Below are positions 1 to 7,125 of a stretch of DNA of 8,792 nucleotides, in pieces; positions within the stretch are counted from its first letter, which is position 1; every line of letters begins with the position of its first letter. This stretch comes from Paracoccaceae bacterium. GTDB taxonomy: Bacteria; Pseudomonadota; Alphaproteobacteria; Rhodobacterales; Rhodobacteraceae. The notes beneath the pieces are model-generated. The model was not told the DNA's origin. It was given only the letters and a program-made list of their open reading frames with translations, and made no database searches. The stretch spans positions 1-8,792 of the forward strand of contig SKOX01000248.1 of assembly GCA_007119835.1 (NCBI GenBank). Reading direction: 5' to 3'. The position numbers were made by a program, and so were the translations under genes.

Positions 1-215
1 GTCGCCACCGAGATCTGCGGGTAGTAGGCGCGGTAGCGATGGGTCTGCCCGCGCCCGGCCATCACCTCCTCGAAGCGCCGGCGCAGGAAGCCGGTCGCCG
101 CCGCGTAGCGCGCCTGAAGCTCGGCAACGGCCTCGGCCGGGTCGGAGAAGGCGCGGGGTTCCTCGGGCTCGGGCGCCTCGAGCGGCAGTTCGGTCAGGGG
201 CGAGCGCGGGCGCAC
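1..215 (-). CDS. amn: AMP nucleosidase, N-terminal part (runs off left edge)
   Basis: AMP nucleosidase hydrolyses AMP to adenine and ribose 5-phosphate in the cytoplasm. Only the first 71 codons are present; the catalytic nucleoside-phosphorylase-like domain lies outside the window. The visible peptide has the pattern of the Amn N-terminal domain: a proline-rich leader, then FSDPAEAVAEL, a helix ending in FLRRRFEEVMAG, and RYRAYYPQISVAT, which resembles the RAYYP segment of alphaproteobacterial Amn proteins. I chose the GTG at 215-213 because the frame has no ATG, GTG or TTG for some distance upstream inside the preceding gene. No clear Shine-Dalgarno precedes it. It begins 5 nt after the stop of the adenine deaminase gene, so the two are probably co-transcribed, and the deaminase would consume the adenine produced here. 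The call rests on a short N-terminal fragment plus context; the family assignment is likely but not certain. Confidence 0.72.
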   Translation of the reverse strand, partial: MRPRSPLTELPLEAPEPEEPRAFSDPAEAVAELQARYAAATGFLRRRFEEVMAGRGQTHRYRAYYPQISVA

Positions 216-220
216 GGGCG

Positions 221-2020
221 TCAGACCGGCAACAGGAGGTCGGTGCGCTCGAAGCGGTCGACGTCGATCAGCCCGAGGTCGGAGATGCGCAAGGACGGGA
301 TGACGACGAGCGCGAGCAGCGAGTGCTGCATGTAGGCGTTGTTCAGCCGGCAGCCGCATTCGGCCATCGCCGCGACGATGCCGGCCGCGGCTTCGGCGAC
401 CTCCTCGGCCGGCGCGTCGGACATTAGTCCCGCGATCGGCAGGCGCACGAGACCGATTTCGGCGCCGTCCTTCCAGACGGTGACGCCGCCGACCTCGCCG
501 AGGCGGTTGGCGGCCGCGGCCATGTCGGCCTTCGAAGTGCCGACGACGATCATGTGGTGACTGTCGTGGGCGACGGTCGAGGCCACGGCGCAGTCGGCGG
601 CGTAGCCGAAGCCCGAGACGAAGCCGTTCTGCACGCCACCCGTGCCGCGGTGGCGCTCGACGAGGGCGATCTGGGCGATGTCGGCGCCGCGGTCCATCGC
701 GACGAGGCCGGCCTCGACGGCAAGCTCGGCCTCGAGCGCGCGGGTCGGCGCCTGGTTCTCGACGACGCCGATGACGCGGGCGCGGACGCGGGCCGCGCCT
801 TCGGGGGCGGGAATGTCGAAGTCCTGCGGCGCGAGCGTGCGGCCGAGGCGGACGCTGCGCCGCGCGGTCTCGGGCCAGGCGAAGCCGGGAAGCTCGGCGA
901 GGCAGCCGCCGGCCTCGGCCACGACGCGGCCGCGGGCGATCACCGTCTCGATCGGCAGAGTACGCAGGTCGGAGGTGAGGATGAGGTCGGCGCGGCGGCC
1001 CGGCGCGATCGAGCCGAGCTCGCGCTCGAGGCCGAAATGGGTGGCGGTGTTGATCGTCGCCATCTGGATCGCCACCAGCGGGTCGAGGCCGCAGTCGATG
1101 GCGTGGCGCACGACGCGGTTCATGTGCCCGTCATGGACGAGGGTGCCGGAGTGGCAGTCGTCGGTGCAGAGGATGAAGTTCCGCGGGTCGAGGCCCTTCT
1201 CGGTTACCGCCGTGATCTGTGCCGCGACGTCGTACCAGGCCGAGCCGAGGCGGAGCATCGCGCGCATGCCCTGGCGGACGCGCATGATGGCGTCCTCCTC
1301 GCGCGTGCCCTCGTGATCGTCGGCCGGGCCGCCCGCGGCATAGGCGGGGAAGTCCGTGAGGTCGGGGGAGGCGTAGTGCCCGCCGACGGTCTTGCCGGCG
1401 GCCTGGGTCACCGCGATCTCGGCGAGCATCTTCGGGTCGCCCGCGACGACGCCCGGATAGTTCATCATCTCGCCCAAGCCGACGATGCCGGGCCAGTGCA
1501 TCGCCTCGGCGACGTCGGCGGGGCCGATCTCGGCGCCCGGGGTCTCGAGGCCGGGGGCGGACGGGCAGCAGGACGGCATCTGGACGAAGACGTTGACCGG
1601 CTGGGCCATCGCCTCGTCGTGCATCAGGCGGACGCCGGCGAGGCCGAGGACGTTGGCGACCTCGTGAGGGTCGACGAACATCGTCGTGGTGCCGTGGGGC
1701 AGGACGGCGCGGACGAACTGGCTCAGCGTCAGCATGCCCGACTCGACGTGCATGTGCCCGTCGCAGAGGCCCGGCACCATGTAGCGGCCGCCGGCGTCGA
1801 TGACCTGCGTGCCCTCGCCGATCATGCGCGACGCGTCGGGGCCGCAATAGGCGAAGCGGCCGTGGCGGATGGCCAGGTCGGTGCCGTCGATCACCTCGCG
1901 CGAATGGACGTTGACCCAAGCCCCGCCCCGGACGACGACGTCGGCGGGGGCGCGGCCGGCGGCGACGGCGACGAGATCGGCCGCGACCTCGGCCCAGGGG
2001 GAAACGGCAACCTTGGTCAT
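221..2020 (-). CDS. ade: Adenine deaminase (Ade family amidohydrolase)
   Basis: This 599-residue protein should deaminate adenine to hypoxanthine and ammonia in purine salvage. Its length is close to E. coli Ade. The amidohydrolase metal-binding HxH lies in CDGHMHVESGML (His89, His91). Further conserved blocks are FVDPHEVANVLG (116-127), GLGEMMNYPG (181-190), GGHYASPDL (213-221), DDHEG (234-238) and LCTDDCHSGTL (284-294), which carries the late metal/catalytic Asp. The C-terminal Ade domain follows, with NGFVSGFG (465-472), STVAHDSHH (481-489) and CGCRLNNAYM (555-564). Where many Ade proteins read GHAPG, this one reads GHYAS, which may mark a subgroup. The ATG at 2020 is preceded by GGGAGGG at an 11-nt gap. 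The gene starts 31 nt after the glycosyltransferase stop and is followed 5 nt later by amn. Related amidohydrolases could in principle have another substrate, but full-length similarity and the amn neighbour favour adenine. Confidence 0.92.
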   Translation of the reverse strand: MTKVAVSPWAEVAADLVAVAAGRAPADVVVRGGAWVNVHSREVIDGTDLAIRHGRFAYCGPDASRMIGEGTQVIDAGGRYMVPGLCDGHMHVESGMLTLSQFVRAVLPHGTTTMFVDPHEVANVLGLAGVRLMHDEAMAQPVNVFVQMPSCCPSAPGLETPGAEIGPADVAEAMHWPGIVGLGEMMNYPGVVAGDPKMLAEIAVTQAAGKTVGGHYASPDLTDFPAYAAGGPADDHEGTREEDAIMRVRQGMRAMLRLGSAWYDVAAQITAVTEKGLDPRNFILCTDDCHSGTLVHDGHMNRVVRHAIDCGLDPLVAIQMATINTATHFGLERELGSIAPGRRADLILTSDLRTLPIETVIARGRVVAEAGGCLAELPGFAWPETARRSVRLGRTLAPQDFDIPAPEGAARVRARVIGVVENQAPTRALEAELAVEAGLVAMDRGADIAQIALVERHRGTGGVQNGFVSGFGYAADCAVASTVAHDSHHMIVVGTSKADMAAAANRLGEVGGVTVWKDGAEIGLVRLPIAGLMSDAPAEEVAEAAAGIVAAMAECGCRLNNAYMQHSLLALVVIPSLRISDLGLIDVDRFERTDLLLPV

Positions 2021-2031
2021 GACCCTTGTTG

Positions 2032-2038
2032 CCCTCCC
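2032..2038 (-). promoter_or_regulatory. Ribosome binding site of ade
   Basis: On the minus strand this reads GGGAGGG, 11 nt upstream of the ATG at 2020. It lies in the 31-nt gap between the glycosyltransferase stop and ade, so ade does not depend on translational coupling. The same gap shows no hairpin terminator, so read-through from the upstream operon is possible. Confidence 0.5.
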
Positions 2039-2051
2039 GCGCGGCCTGCCA

Positions 2052-3104
2052 TCAAGCGCTATTTTCGCGCGGCCGGGCCTTCGCCGGGAGCGGTGCGCCG
2101 GACGGGCGCGCGATCGGCTCGAGGGCCGCGACGAACTGGCGCGCCACCGCCTGCCAGGAGAAGCCGAGGGCGTGGGCGCGGGCGCGTTCGCGCGGGATGG
2201 CGAGCGCCTCGCGGGCGGCGCGGCCGAGATCGTCGTCGAGCACGCCCGCGCCGCTCTCGCCGATGATGTCGAGCGGACCGGTCACGGGATAGGCCGCCAC
2301 CGGGGTTCCGCTCGCAAGCGCCTCGAGAACCACGAGGCCGAAGGTGTCGGTAAGGCTGGGGAAGACGAGGACGTCCGCGCCGGCATAGGCGCGCGCAAGC
2401 TCCTCGCCGCGCAGGGTGCCCAGGAAGACGGCGTCGGGATAGACCCGCTCGAGACGCTCCCGGTCGGGTCCGTCGCCGACGACGAGCTTGGTGCCCTCGA
2501 GGTCGAGGCGGAGAAAGTCCTCGACGCTCTTCTCGGGCGCGACCCGGCCGGCGTAGAGCCATACCGGCGACGGGTAGGACAGCGCCGCATCGTCGCGCGG
2601 GCGGAAGAGGTCGGTGTCGACGCCGCGCGTGACGTGCGCGAGCGGGCCGAAGCCGCGGACGTCGAGCTCGGCCGCGAGGCTCTCGGTCGCGACCATGGTG
2701 CGGGCGGCGGGCGCGTGGAACCAGCGCAGCGCGGCCCAGGTCCAGCCGACCGGCACGCGGATGCGCGCGTGGATGGTCTCCGCGAACTTCGACGTGAACA
2801 TCGTCGTGAACGGCCAGCCGCGGCGGCGGCAGAGCCGGCGCGCAGCGAGCCCGAGCGGCCCCTCGGTCGCGATGTGGACGGCGTCGGGGCCGAAGTCGTC
2901 GATCAGCCGGCGGAGCCGGCGCGAGGGCGCAAGCGCGAGGCGGATGTCCGGCTGGGTCGGGCAGGGCACGCTGAAAAAGCCCGGCGGGCGGATCATCAGC
3001 ACGTCGTGGCCCATGCCCTCCAGCGCTGCGGTCAGCGCGCGCAGGGTGCGGATGACGCCGTTGGTCGGCGGGTCGCAGGCGTCGGCGACGATGACGATGC
3101 GCAT
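2052..3104 (-). CDS. Family 4 GT-B glycosyltransferase (MgtA/SqdX-like)
   Basis: A 350-residue cytosolic retaining glycosyltransferase with two Rossmann-like domains and no obvious transmembrane segment. The N-terminus MRIVIVADACDPPTNGVIRT carries the NGVxRT loop typical of lipid-glycosylating relatives such as MgtA, PimB and SqdX. The acceptor domain contains FTSKFAETIHARIRVPVGW (103-121) and TRGVDTDLFRP (159-169). The C-terminal donor domain has GRVAPEKS (186-193), VGDGPDRERLE (209-219) and TDTFGLVVLEALASGTPVA (252-270), with Asp253 and Glu261 in the places of the EX7E motif. The start is firm: its ATG overlaps the upstream TGA by 1 nt (TGATG at 3102-3106), implying translational coupling. 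The sugar donor and acceptor cannot be read from sequence. Being in one operon with serine palmitoyltransferase suggests a ceramide or sphingoid acceptor; diacylglycerol glycosylation, as for alphaproteobacterial glycolipid synthases of this type, is the main alternative. Confidence 0.85.
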   Translation of the reverse strand: MRIVIVADACDPPTNGVIRTLRALTAALEGMGHDVLMIRPPGFFSVPCPTQPDIRLALAPSRRLRRLIDDFGPDAVHIATEGPLGLAARRLCRRRGWPFTTMFTSKFAETIHARIRVPVGWTWAALRWFHAPAARTMVATESLAAELDVRGFGPLAHVTRGVDTDLFRPRDDAALSYPSPVWLYAGRVAPEKSVEDFLRLDLEGTKLVVGDGPDRERLERVYPDAVFLGTLRGEELARAYAGADVLVFPSLTDTFGLVVLEALASGTPVAAYPVTGPLDIIGESGAGVLDDDLGRAAREALAIPRERARAHALGFSWQAVARQFVAALEPIARPSGAPLPAKARPRENSA

Positions 3105-3913
3105 CAGGCGGCCGCCGCCACTTCCTCCTCGCGGGTGAGGAGCGCGGTCTGCGACGGCCAGAACATCGCCGGCGCCAGGCCGCCGAACCGTTCGATGGCC
3201 AGTCCGCTCCGCGCGATGGCAGGCGCGTAGCGGCGGCGGTCGGCGTTGTCGAACACGACGAGCCCGCCGCGGGCAAGGTGGCCGAGCGCCTCGCGCAGGC
3301 AGGAGGAGCGGGCGCGGCCGTCGATGACGATGAGGTCGAAGGGTCCGCGCGCCTGCCGGATCGCGCGCACGTAGGGCGAGAAGTCGAGGCCGCTCCACCC
3401 CGCCCGGCGCGAGGCGCAGGCCGGCGCGCGCGAGGGCACCGGAGGGATGCAACGCGCCTCGACATTGTCGAGCCGTCGCAGATGCGCGGCAAGCGGCGGC
3501 CACCACTGGCGGTCGTGCTCGACGCTGACGACGCGGGCGCAGCGGCGCGACAGCCAGAGCGTGCTGGCGCCGGCCCCGTACTCGAAGGCACGGGCACGGC
3601 CGCCGCGTGACCGGAGGAACGCGTCGACCCGTTCGATCGCATCGAAGGTCCACCACGGCAGGTCGAGCTCCCCGAGATCCTCGATGTCGTGGACGGCGAA
3701 GAGGCTGCGAAGGAAGAGCGGCAACCGCCTGTCCCGGCGCCGGTCGAGCGCATCGAGCGCCCCGCTGGCGCGGGCGAGCCCTCGCGCGCGCCGCGCGAGG
3801 CGCACGTAGCCGCTGGCAACGCCGTCGCGACCGACCTCTATCGCCCGCTCGGCCACGCCCCTGCTCGGCGCCCCGCGCCCCCTACCCCCGGCCGGTGACT
3901 TCTGAGAACGCAT
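3104..3913 (-). CDS. Class I SAM-methyltransferase-like protein of unknown substrate
   Basis: A 269-residue protein with a Rossmann methyltransferase core after a basic, low-complexity N-terminal region of about 60 residues. Motif I is FEYGAGASTLWL (110-121). The following strand VVSVEHD (128-134) ends in an acidic cluster suited to binding the SAM ribose. FDLIVIDGRAR (192-202) and LARGGLVVFDNAD (213-225) match motifs II and III of class I enzymes. The conserved-looking LPWWTFDAIERVDAFL lies at 85-100. No catalytic residue defines a substrate, and it may be a non-methylating relative. The ATG at 3913 overlaps the end of the spt gene by 32 nt; an in-frame GTG at 3856 would remove the overlap and the odd basic leader, so the start is uncertain. 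It overlaps the glycosyltransferase start by 1 nt, so the two are probably made together, perhaps for modifying the same lipid or glycan. Confidence 0.75.
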   Translation of the reverse strand: MRSQKSPAGGRGRGAPSRGVAERAIEVGRDGVASGYVRLARRARGLARASGALDALDRRRDRRLPLFLRSLFAVHDIEDLGELDLPWWTFDAIERVDAFLRSRGGRARAFEYGAGASTLWLSRRCARVVSVEHDRQWWPPLAAHLRRLDNVEARCIPPVPSRAPACASRRAGWSGLDFSPYVRAIRQARGPFDLIVIDGRARSSCLREALGHLARGGLVVFDNADRRRYAPAIARSGLAIERFGGLAPAMFWPSQTALLTREEEVAAAA

Positions 3914-5069
3914 GGATCACTCGCTCAAGCTGCTCGCGCGTGTGCTCGGCGCAGACGCTGCACCGCAGGAGATACACCCCCTGCGGCGTCGCCGGCGGAA
4001 GCGCGAGGTTTACATAGATGCCCTGCTCCAGAAGGCCCATCCAGCAGGCGAGCAGGGCCTGCTCGCTCGGCATGCGGACCGCGAGGATCGGGCTCTCGGC
4101 CGCGAGGATCTCGAGCCCGAGGCCGGTCAGGCCGCGGTGCAGATGCTCGACATTGCCCCAGAGCCGCGCGCGCAGGTGCGTGCCCTTCTCCATCATGTCG
4201 ATCGACTCGATCGCCGCCGCCACCACCGGCGGCGGCAGCGAGGCGGTAAAGACGTAGGGCCGCGACGTGTAGCGCAGCAGGTCGAGGCCGGCCTCGTTCG
4301 ATACGCAGAAGCCGCCGATCGTGCCGACCGACTTCGAGAAGGTCGCGACGAGGAAATCGACCTCGTCGAGCACGCCCGCCTCCTCGGAAAGGCCCCTGCC
4401 CTTCGCGCCGAACACCCCGAGCGAATGCGCCTCGTCGACGATGAGCGTGGCGCCGTGGCGCTTCTTGACCTCGACGATCTCGGCGAGCGGCGCCCGGTCG
4501 CCGAGCATCGAGTAGATGCCCTCGACGACGATGACGAGGTCGCCCGTACGGTCCTTCGGCAGGCGGCGGATGCGCTTCTCGAGGTCCTCGACGTCGTTGT
4601 GGCGGAAACGGACCATGGTCGCGCCCGACAGCCGGCAGCCGTCGTAGATGCAGGAATGGCTGTCGGCGTCGAGCAGGATGGTGTCGCCGGGCTTGGCGAC
4701 CGTCGAGAGCACCGCGAGGTTCGCCATGTAGCCCGTCGAGAAGACCAGCGCCTCGGGCCGCTCGTAGAGGTCGGCGATCCGCCGCTCGAGCCGCTGGTGG
4801 ATGGCATAGGTCCCGTTCGCCACGCGCGAGCCGGTGGTGCCGGTGCCCGAGCGGCGCGTCGCCTCGACCGCCGCCTCGATGGCGCGCGGCGCGAACGACA
4901 GGCCGAGATAATTGTTGGTCCCGACGAGGATCGTCGGCCGTCCGCCGATCACCGCCTCGGTGGCGGTCGTGACCTCGTCCATGCAGACGCCGAAGGGGTT
5001 GATTCCGGCGGCGGCGAGATGCCCCCGCTCGCGCGCGAGGTCGCCCATGCGGGCCGCAAGGCTACTCAT
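3882..5069 (-). CDS. spt: Serine palmitoyltransferase (alpha-oxoamine synthase)
   Basis: This soluble PLP enzyme condenses L-serine with a long-chain acyl thioester to give 3-ketosphinganine, the committed step of sphingolipid synthesis. Its 395 residues fit the bacterial soluble homodimeric SPT. Visible motifs are GTNNYLGL (50-57), GTTGSRVANGT (77-87), DADSHSCIYDG (134-144) with His138 placed to stack on PLP, VDEAHSLGVFG (211-221) with the Asp212 that pairs with the pyridine nitrogen, and TFSKSVGTIGGF (243-254) with Schiff-base Lys246. The C-terminal PPATPQGVYLLRCSVCAEHT (358-377) matches the Sphingomonas SPT region holding the substrate-carboxylate Arg, here Arg369. Sister enzymes KBL, ALAS and BioF share the fold, but this C-terminal block and the adjacent ACP and acyl ligase point to SPT. 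The ATG at 5069 overlaps the acp stop by 8 nt and has a strong GAGGAG 8 nt upstream. Confidence 0.93.
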   Translation of the reverse strand: MSSLAARMGDLARERGHLAAAGINPFGVCMDEVTTATEAVIGGRPTILVGTNNYLGLSFAPRAIEAAVEATRRSGTGTTGSRVANGTYAIHQRLERRIADLYERPEALVFSTGYMANLAVLSTVAKPGDTILLDADSHSCIYDGCRLSGATMVRFRHNDVEDLEKRIRRLPKDRTGDLVIVVEGIYSMLGDRAPLAEIVEVKKRHGATLIVDEAHSLGVFGAKGRGLSEEAGVLDEVDFLVATFSKSVGTIGGFCVSNEAGLDLLRYTSRPYVFTASLPPPVVAAAIESIDMMEKGTHLRARLWGNVEHLHRGLTGLGLEILAAESPILAVRMPSEQALLACWMGLLEQGIYVNLALPPATPQGVYLLRCSVCAEHTREQLERVIHAFSEVTGRG

Positions 5070-5301
5070 GCTGTTCGCTCCTCAGACGGTCGATCGTGGC
5101 GGCAAGCTCGCCAACGGTGTGGATCTCCGGCAGAAGGTTTATCGGCACGTTGATGTCGAAGGTGTCCTCGACCTCGGCGACGAGTTCCATCACGGTGAGC
5201 GAATCGAGGCCGAGGTCGTCCACGAACCGGGTTTCGGCCGTCAACGGCTTCTCGGGCGGCTTCACCCGCGCGATCACCTCGTAGAGCGTCTCGAGCGTCA
5301 T
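5062..5301 (-). CDS. Specialised acyl carrier protein for sphingolipid synthesis
   Basis: A 79-residue acidic acyl carrier protein. The phosphopantetheine site is DLGLDSLTVMELVAEVED (29-46) with Ser34 as the attachment residue. The usual four-helix pattern is recognisable, with loop and helix III around NVPINLLPEIHTVGEL (51-66). It lies between an acyl-AMP ligase and serine palmitoyltransferase, the same neighbours as the ACP needed for ceramide in Caulobacter, so it probably carries the acyl group given to SPT rather than serving general fatty acid synthesis. Its ATG overlaps the ligase stop as ATGA (5298-5301), and there is no good Shine-Dalgarno, so translation likely depends on coupling to the ligase. 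Its last codons contain the ribosome binding site of spt. A housekeeping AcpP is unlikely, since that gene normally sits among fab genes. Confidence 0.92.
   Translation of the reverse strand: MTLETLYEVIARVKPPEKPLTAETRFVDDLGLDSLTVMELVAEVEDTFDINVPINLLPEIHTVGELAATIDRLRSEQHE
5078..5083 (-). promoter_or_regulatory. Ribosome binding site of spt, inside the acp coding end
   Basis: The minus strand reads GAGGAG 8 nt before the spt ATG at 5069. It lies within the last codons of acp, and the spt start itself overlaps the acp stop by 8 nt. This is the strongest Shine-Dalgarno in the leftward operon and supports the chosen spt start. Confidence 0.7.
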
Positions 5302-7031
5302 CGCGCCGCCACGGCCTGCCGGCTGCCGGCCAGCGCGTCAGCCTCCGTCGCCTCGAAGTTGCCCGCGAGGTAGCGCTCGCGCGCAAGCCCGCGGTTTAGC
5401 TTGCCCGACGAGGTGCGCGGCAGGCTGTGCGGCGGCACGAGCACGATCCGGCAGTCGAGCCCGGTCGCCTGCAGGATGTCGCGATGCGCCGAGGCGATGA
5501 GCGCCGCGCGCTCGCCCGGGTCGCGCAGCCCGCTCTGCACCAGGACGACGGCGCGCTCGCCCGCGCCCGGCTCATGGATGCCGAAGGCCGCGCAGGACTG
5601 GTTGCGCACCGCCGGGATCTGCTCGACGATCCACTCAAGGTCCTGGGGCCAGACGTTCCGGCCGTTGACGATGATCGTGTCCTTGGCGCGGCCGACGATG
5701 ACGAGGTCGCCCTCGGCCATGTAGCCGACGTCGCCGGTGTCGAGCCAGCCCTCGCCGTCCAGCGCCTTGGCGGTCGCCTCGGGATCGTTGAAGTAGCCCT
5801 GCATGACGCTCGCGCCGCTGATGACGACGCGGCCGGCGACCCGGGGCGGCAACGCCTCGCCGTTCGGCCCGCGGATCTCGACACGCTGGCTCGGCAGCGG
5901 TCGGCCGCAGCGCACGAAGCTGCGCGCGGTCGGCGCGTTCGAAAGCACCGCGCGGCGGTGGCGGCCGAGGCTCTCGGGATCGACCCGGTCGGTCTCGATC
6001 CCCCTGTCGAGCGGCGCGAAGGTGACGCCGAGCGTCGCCTCGGCGAGGCCGTAGCTCGCGAGCACGGCCTCCGAGCGGAAGCCGGCGGGCGCGAAGGTCT
6101 CGCAGAACCGCTCCATCACCTGCGGGTCGATCATCTCGGCGCCGACGCCGGCGACGCGCCACGACGAGAGGTCGAGATCGGCGATCTGGGACGCGTTCGC
6201 CCGCCGCCGGACCAGGTCGTAGCCGAAGCAGGGCGCGTAGGACACGGTGCCGCGGTTGCGGCTGATCAGCTGGAGCCAGACCATCGGACGCCGGGCGAAG
6301 GTGTCGGTCGACAGGAAGTCCACCGAAGCCTGCGCCACGATCGGCGCGAGCAGCGTGCCGACCAGGCCCATGTCGTGGTAGAGCGGCAGCCAGCTCACCA
6401 TGCGGTCGTCGGGTCCCGCCCCGATTGCCGCCTCGGAGATGTCGCGGCAGTTGCGCACCAGCGCGCTGTGGGTGACCGCGACACCGCGCGGGAAGCGGGT
6501 GCTGCCGGAGGAATACTGGAGGTAGCAGATGTCGTCGGGGCCGGGCTCCGCGAGCGGTGCGGCGCCCTTCGGCGCGGCGGCGAGCTCGGACCAGCTCATC
6601 TCCGGCGTGTCGGCGCCTTCGGGCAGGAGCGAGGCGCCGTCGGGCCGGAGGAACAGGCGGGCGCCGCAACCGGCGAGCTGCCGGCCGACCTGCTCGGCGT
6701 AGCGCGATGGCTCCGTGAAGACGCCGGCGACGGGGAGCGGGACGGGCACGAGGCGGGCGCGAACCGCCGCGAGGAAGGCGATCACGAAGTCGGGCGTCGT
6801 CTCGCCGATCATGGCGACCCGGTCGCCGGGCGCGAGGCCGAGCCCCGCGATCTGCATGGCCCGCTCGTCCACACGCGCGCGCATTTCACCGTAAGGCAGC
6901 ACGCTGAGAGGCTCCCCGCGGGGGCTGTAGAAGGTGAAACCGCTCTCGGCCCCGGCCGCGTAGTCGAGCGCGGCCGTAAGCGTTTCGAAGTCGGTTTTCC
7001 GTGGGATCCCCGAGCGTGTTGGCGTAATCAA
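5298..7031 (-). CDS. Fatty acyl-AMP ligase / acyl-ACP synthetase
   Basis: A 577-residue ANL-superfamily enzyme expected to activate a fatty acid with ATP and transfer it to a carrier, most likely the ACP encoded next. The ATP-binding P-loop is [14 protein letters not shown] (171-184), with Arg182 where acyl-CoA synthetases usually have Lys. Next come [13 protein letters not shown] (213-225), typical of fatty acyl-AMP ligases of the FadD32 type, then [10 protein letters not shown] (326-335), [11 protein letters not shown] (428-438), [21 protein letters not shown] (447-467; adenylate ribose Asp and hinge) and the catalytic Lys544 in [11 protein letters not shown] (538-548). No carrier domain is fused. 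The start is a TTG at 7031 with AGAGGG 8 nt upstream; no ATG or GTG lies nearby in frame. It is the first gene of the leftward operon and ends with an ATGA overlap on acp. CoA rather than ACP as acceptor cannot be excluded from sequence. Confidence 0.9.
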   Translation of the reverse strand: MITPTRSGIPRKTDFETLTAALDYAAGAESGFTFYSPRGEPLSVLPYGEMRARVDERAMQIAGLGLAPGDRVAMIGETTPDFVIAFLAAVRARLVPVPLPVAGVFTEPSRYAEQVGRQLAGCGARLFLRPDGASLLPEGADTPEMSWSELAAAPKGAAPLAEPGPDDICYLQYSSGSTRFPRGVAVTHSALVRNCRDISEAAIGAGPDDRMVSWLPLYHDMGLVGTLLAPIVAQASVDFLSTDTFARRPMVWLQLISRNRGTVSYAPCFGYDLVRRRANASQIADLDLSSWRVAGVGAEMIDPQVMERFCETFAPAGFRSEAVLASYGLAEATLGVTFAPLDRGIETDRVDPESLGRHRRAVLSNAPTARSFVRCGRPLPSQRVEIRGPNGEALPPRVAGRVVISGASVMQGYFNDPEATAKALDGEGWLDTGDVGYMAEGDLVIVGRAKDTIIVNGRNVWPQDLEWIVEQIPAVRNQSCAAFGIHEPGAGERAVVLVQSGLRDPGERAALIASAHRDILQATGLDCRIVLVPPHSLPRTSSGKLNRGLARERYLAGNFEATEADALAGSRQAVAAR

Positions 7032-7039
7032 GACGGTGT

Positions 7040-7045
7040 CCCTCT
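7040..7045 (-). promoter_or_regulatory. Ribosome binding site for the TTG-started acyl-ACP synthetase
   Basis: The minus strand reads AGAGGG 8 nt before the TTG at 7031. This spacing decides the start in the absence of any nearby in-frame ATG or GTG. Confidence 0.6.
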
Positions 7046-7104
7046 ACCCCGTTCCGGCCTTCGGCCGCAGTTGGCAAAACCTTAAAGATGACCTTCTGGT
7101 TCCT

Positions 7105-7122
7105 TTTCAAGCTACTTTCAAG
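7105..7122 (+). repeat. Direct repeat TTTCAAG x2, 11-bp period (possible operator)
   Basis: TTTCAAG occurs at 7105-7111 and again at 7116-7122, one helical turn apart. The second copy runs into the Shine-Dalgarno of the dehydrogenase gene, and the first overlaps the possible -35 element of the leftward operon. Same-face spacing fits a regulator bound as a tandem dimer, as response regulators do. The repeat is short and could be chance. Confidence 0.35.
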
Positions 7123-7125
7123 GAG
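7120..7125 (+). promoter_or_regulatory. Ribosome binding site of the SDR gene
   Basis: AAGGAG lies 6 nt before the GTG at 7132. It is a near-perfect Shine-Dalgarno and argues for this GTG over the upstream in-frame ATG at 7036. Confidence 0.8.

Noticed and set aside
2021..2051. Possible transcription terminator between the glycosyltransferase and ade
   Set aside because: The 31-nt gap contains no stem-loop followed by a T run on the minus strand.
554..2266. 570-codon open frame on the plus strand opposite the adenine deaminase gene
   Set aside because: It is an antisense shadow typical of GC-rich codon use. The translation is Arg/Ala/Gly/Asp-rich with no recognisable domain, and the minus strand holds a full-length conserved enzyme.
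1869..3230. Long open frame on the plus strand spanning the glycosyltransferase and its neighbours
   Set aside because: It crosses gene boundaries of three minus-strand genes and encodes only low-complexity sequence.
3105..3656. 184-codon upstream extension of the glycosyltransferase frame
   Set aside because: The extension reads the methyltransferase gene out of frame and is Arg/Pro-rich. The GT4 N-terminus begins exactly at the coupled ATG at 3104.
3912..5153. 413-codon open frame on the plus strand opposite serine palmitoyltransferase
   Set aside because: The composition is that of a mirrored GC-rich gene, with no ribosome binding site or family motif; the opposing SPT is unambiguous.
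5427..7085. 552-codon open frame on the plus strand opposite the acyl-ACP synthetase
   Set aside because: Same kind of shadow: low-complexity composition, no motifs, and it covers a gene whose ANL motifs are all intact.
6886..7110. 74-codon minus-strand frame across the start of the acyl-ACP synthetase
   Set aside because: It overlaps the ligase in another frame and lacks motifs; its AT-richer start simply reflects the promoter region.
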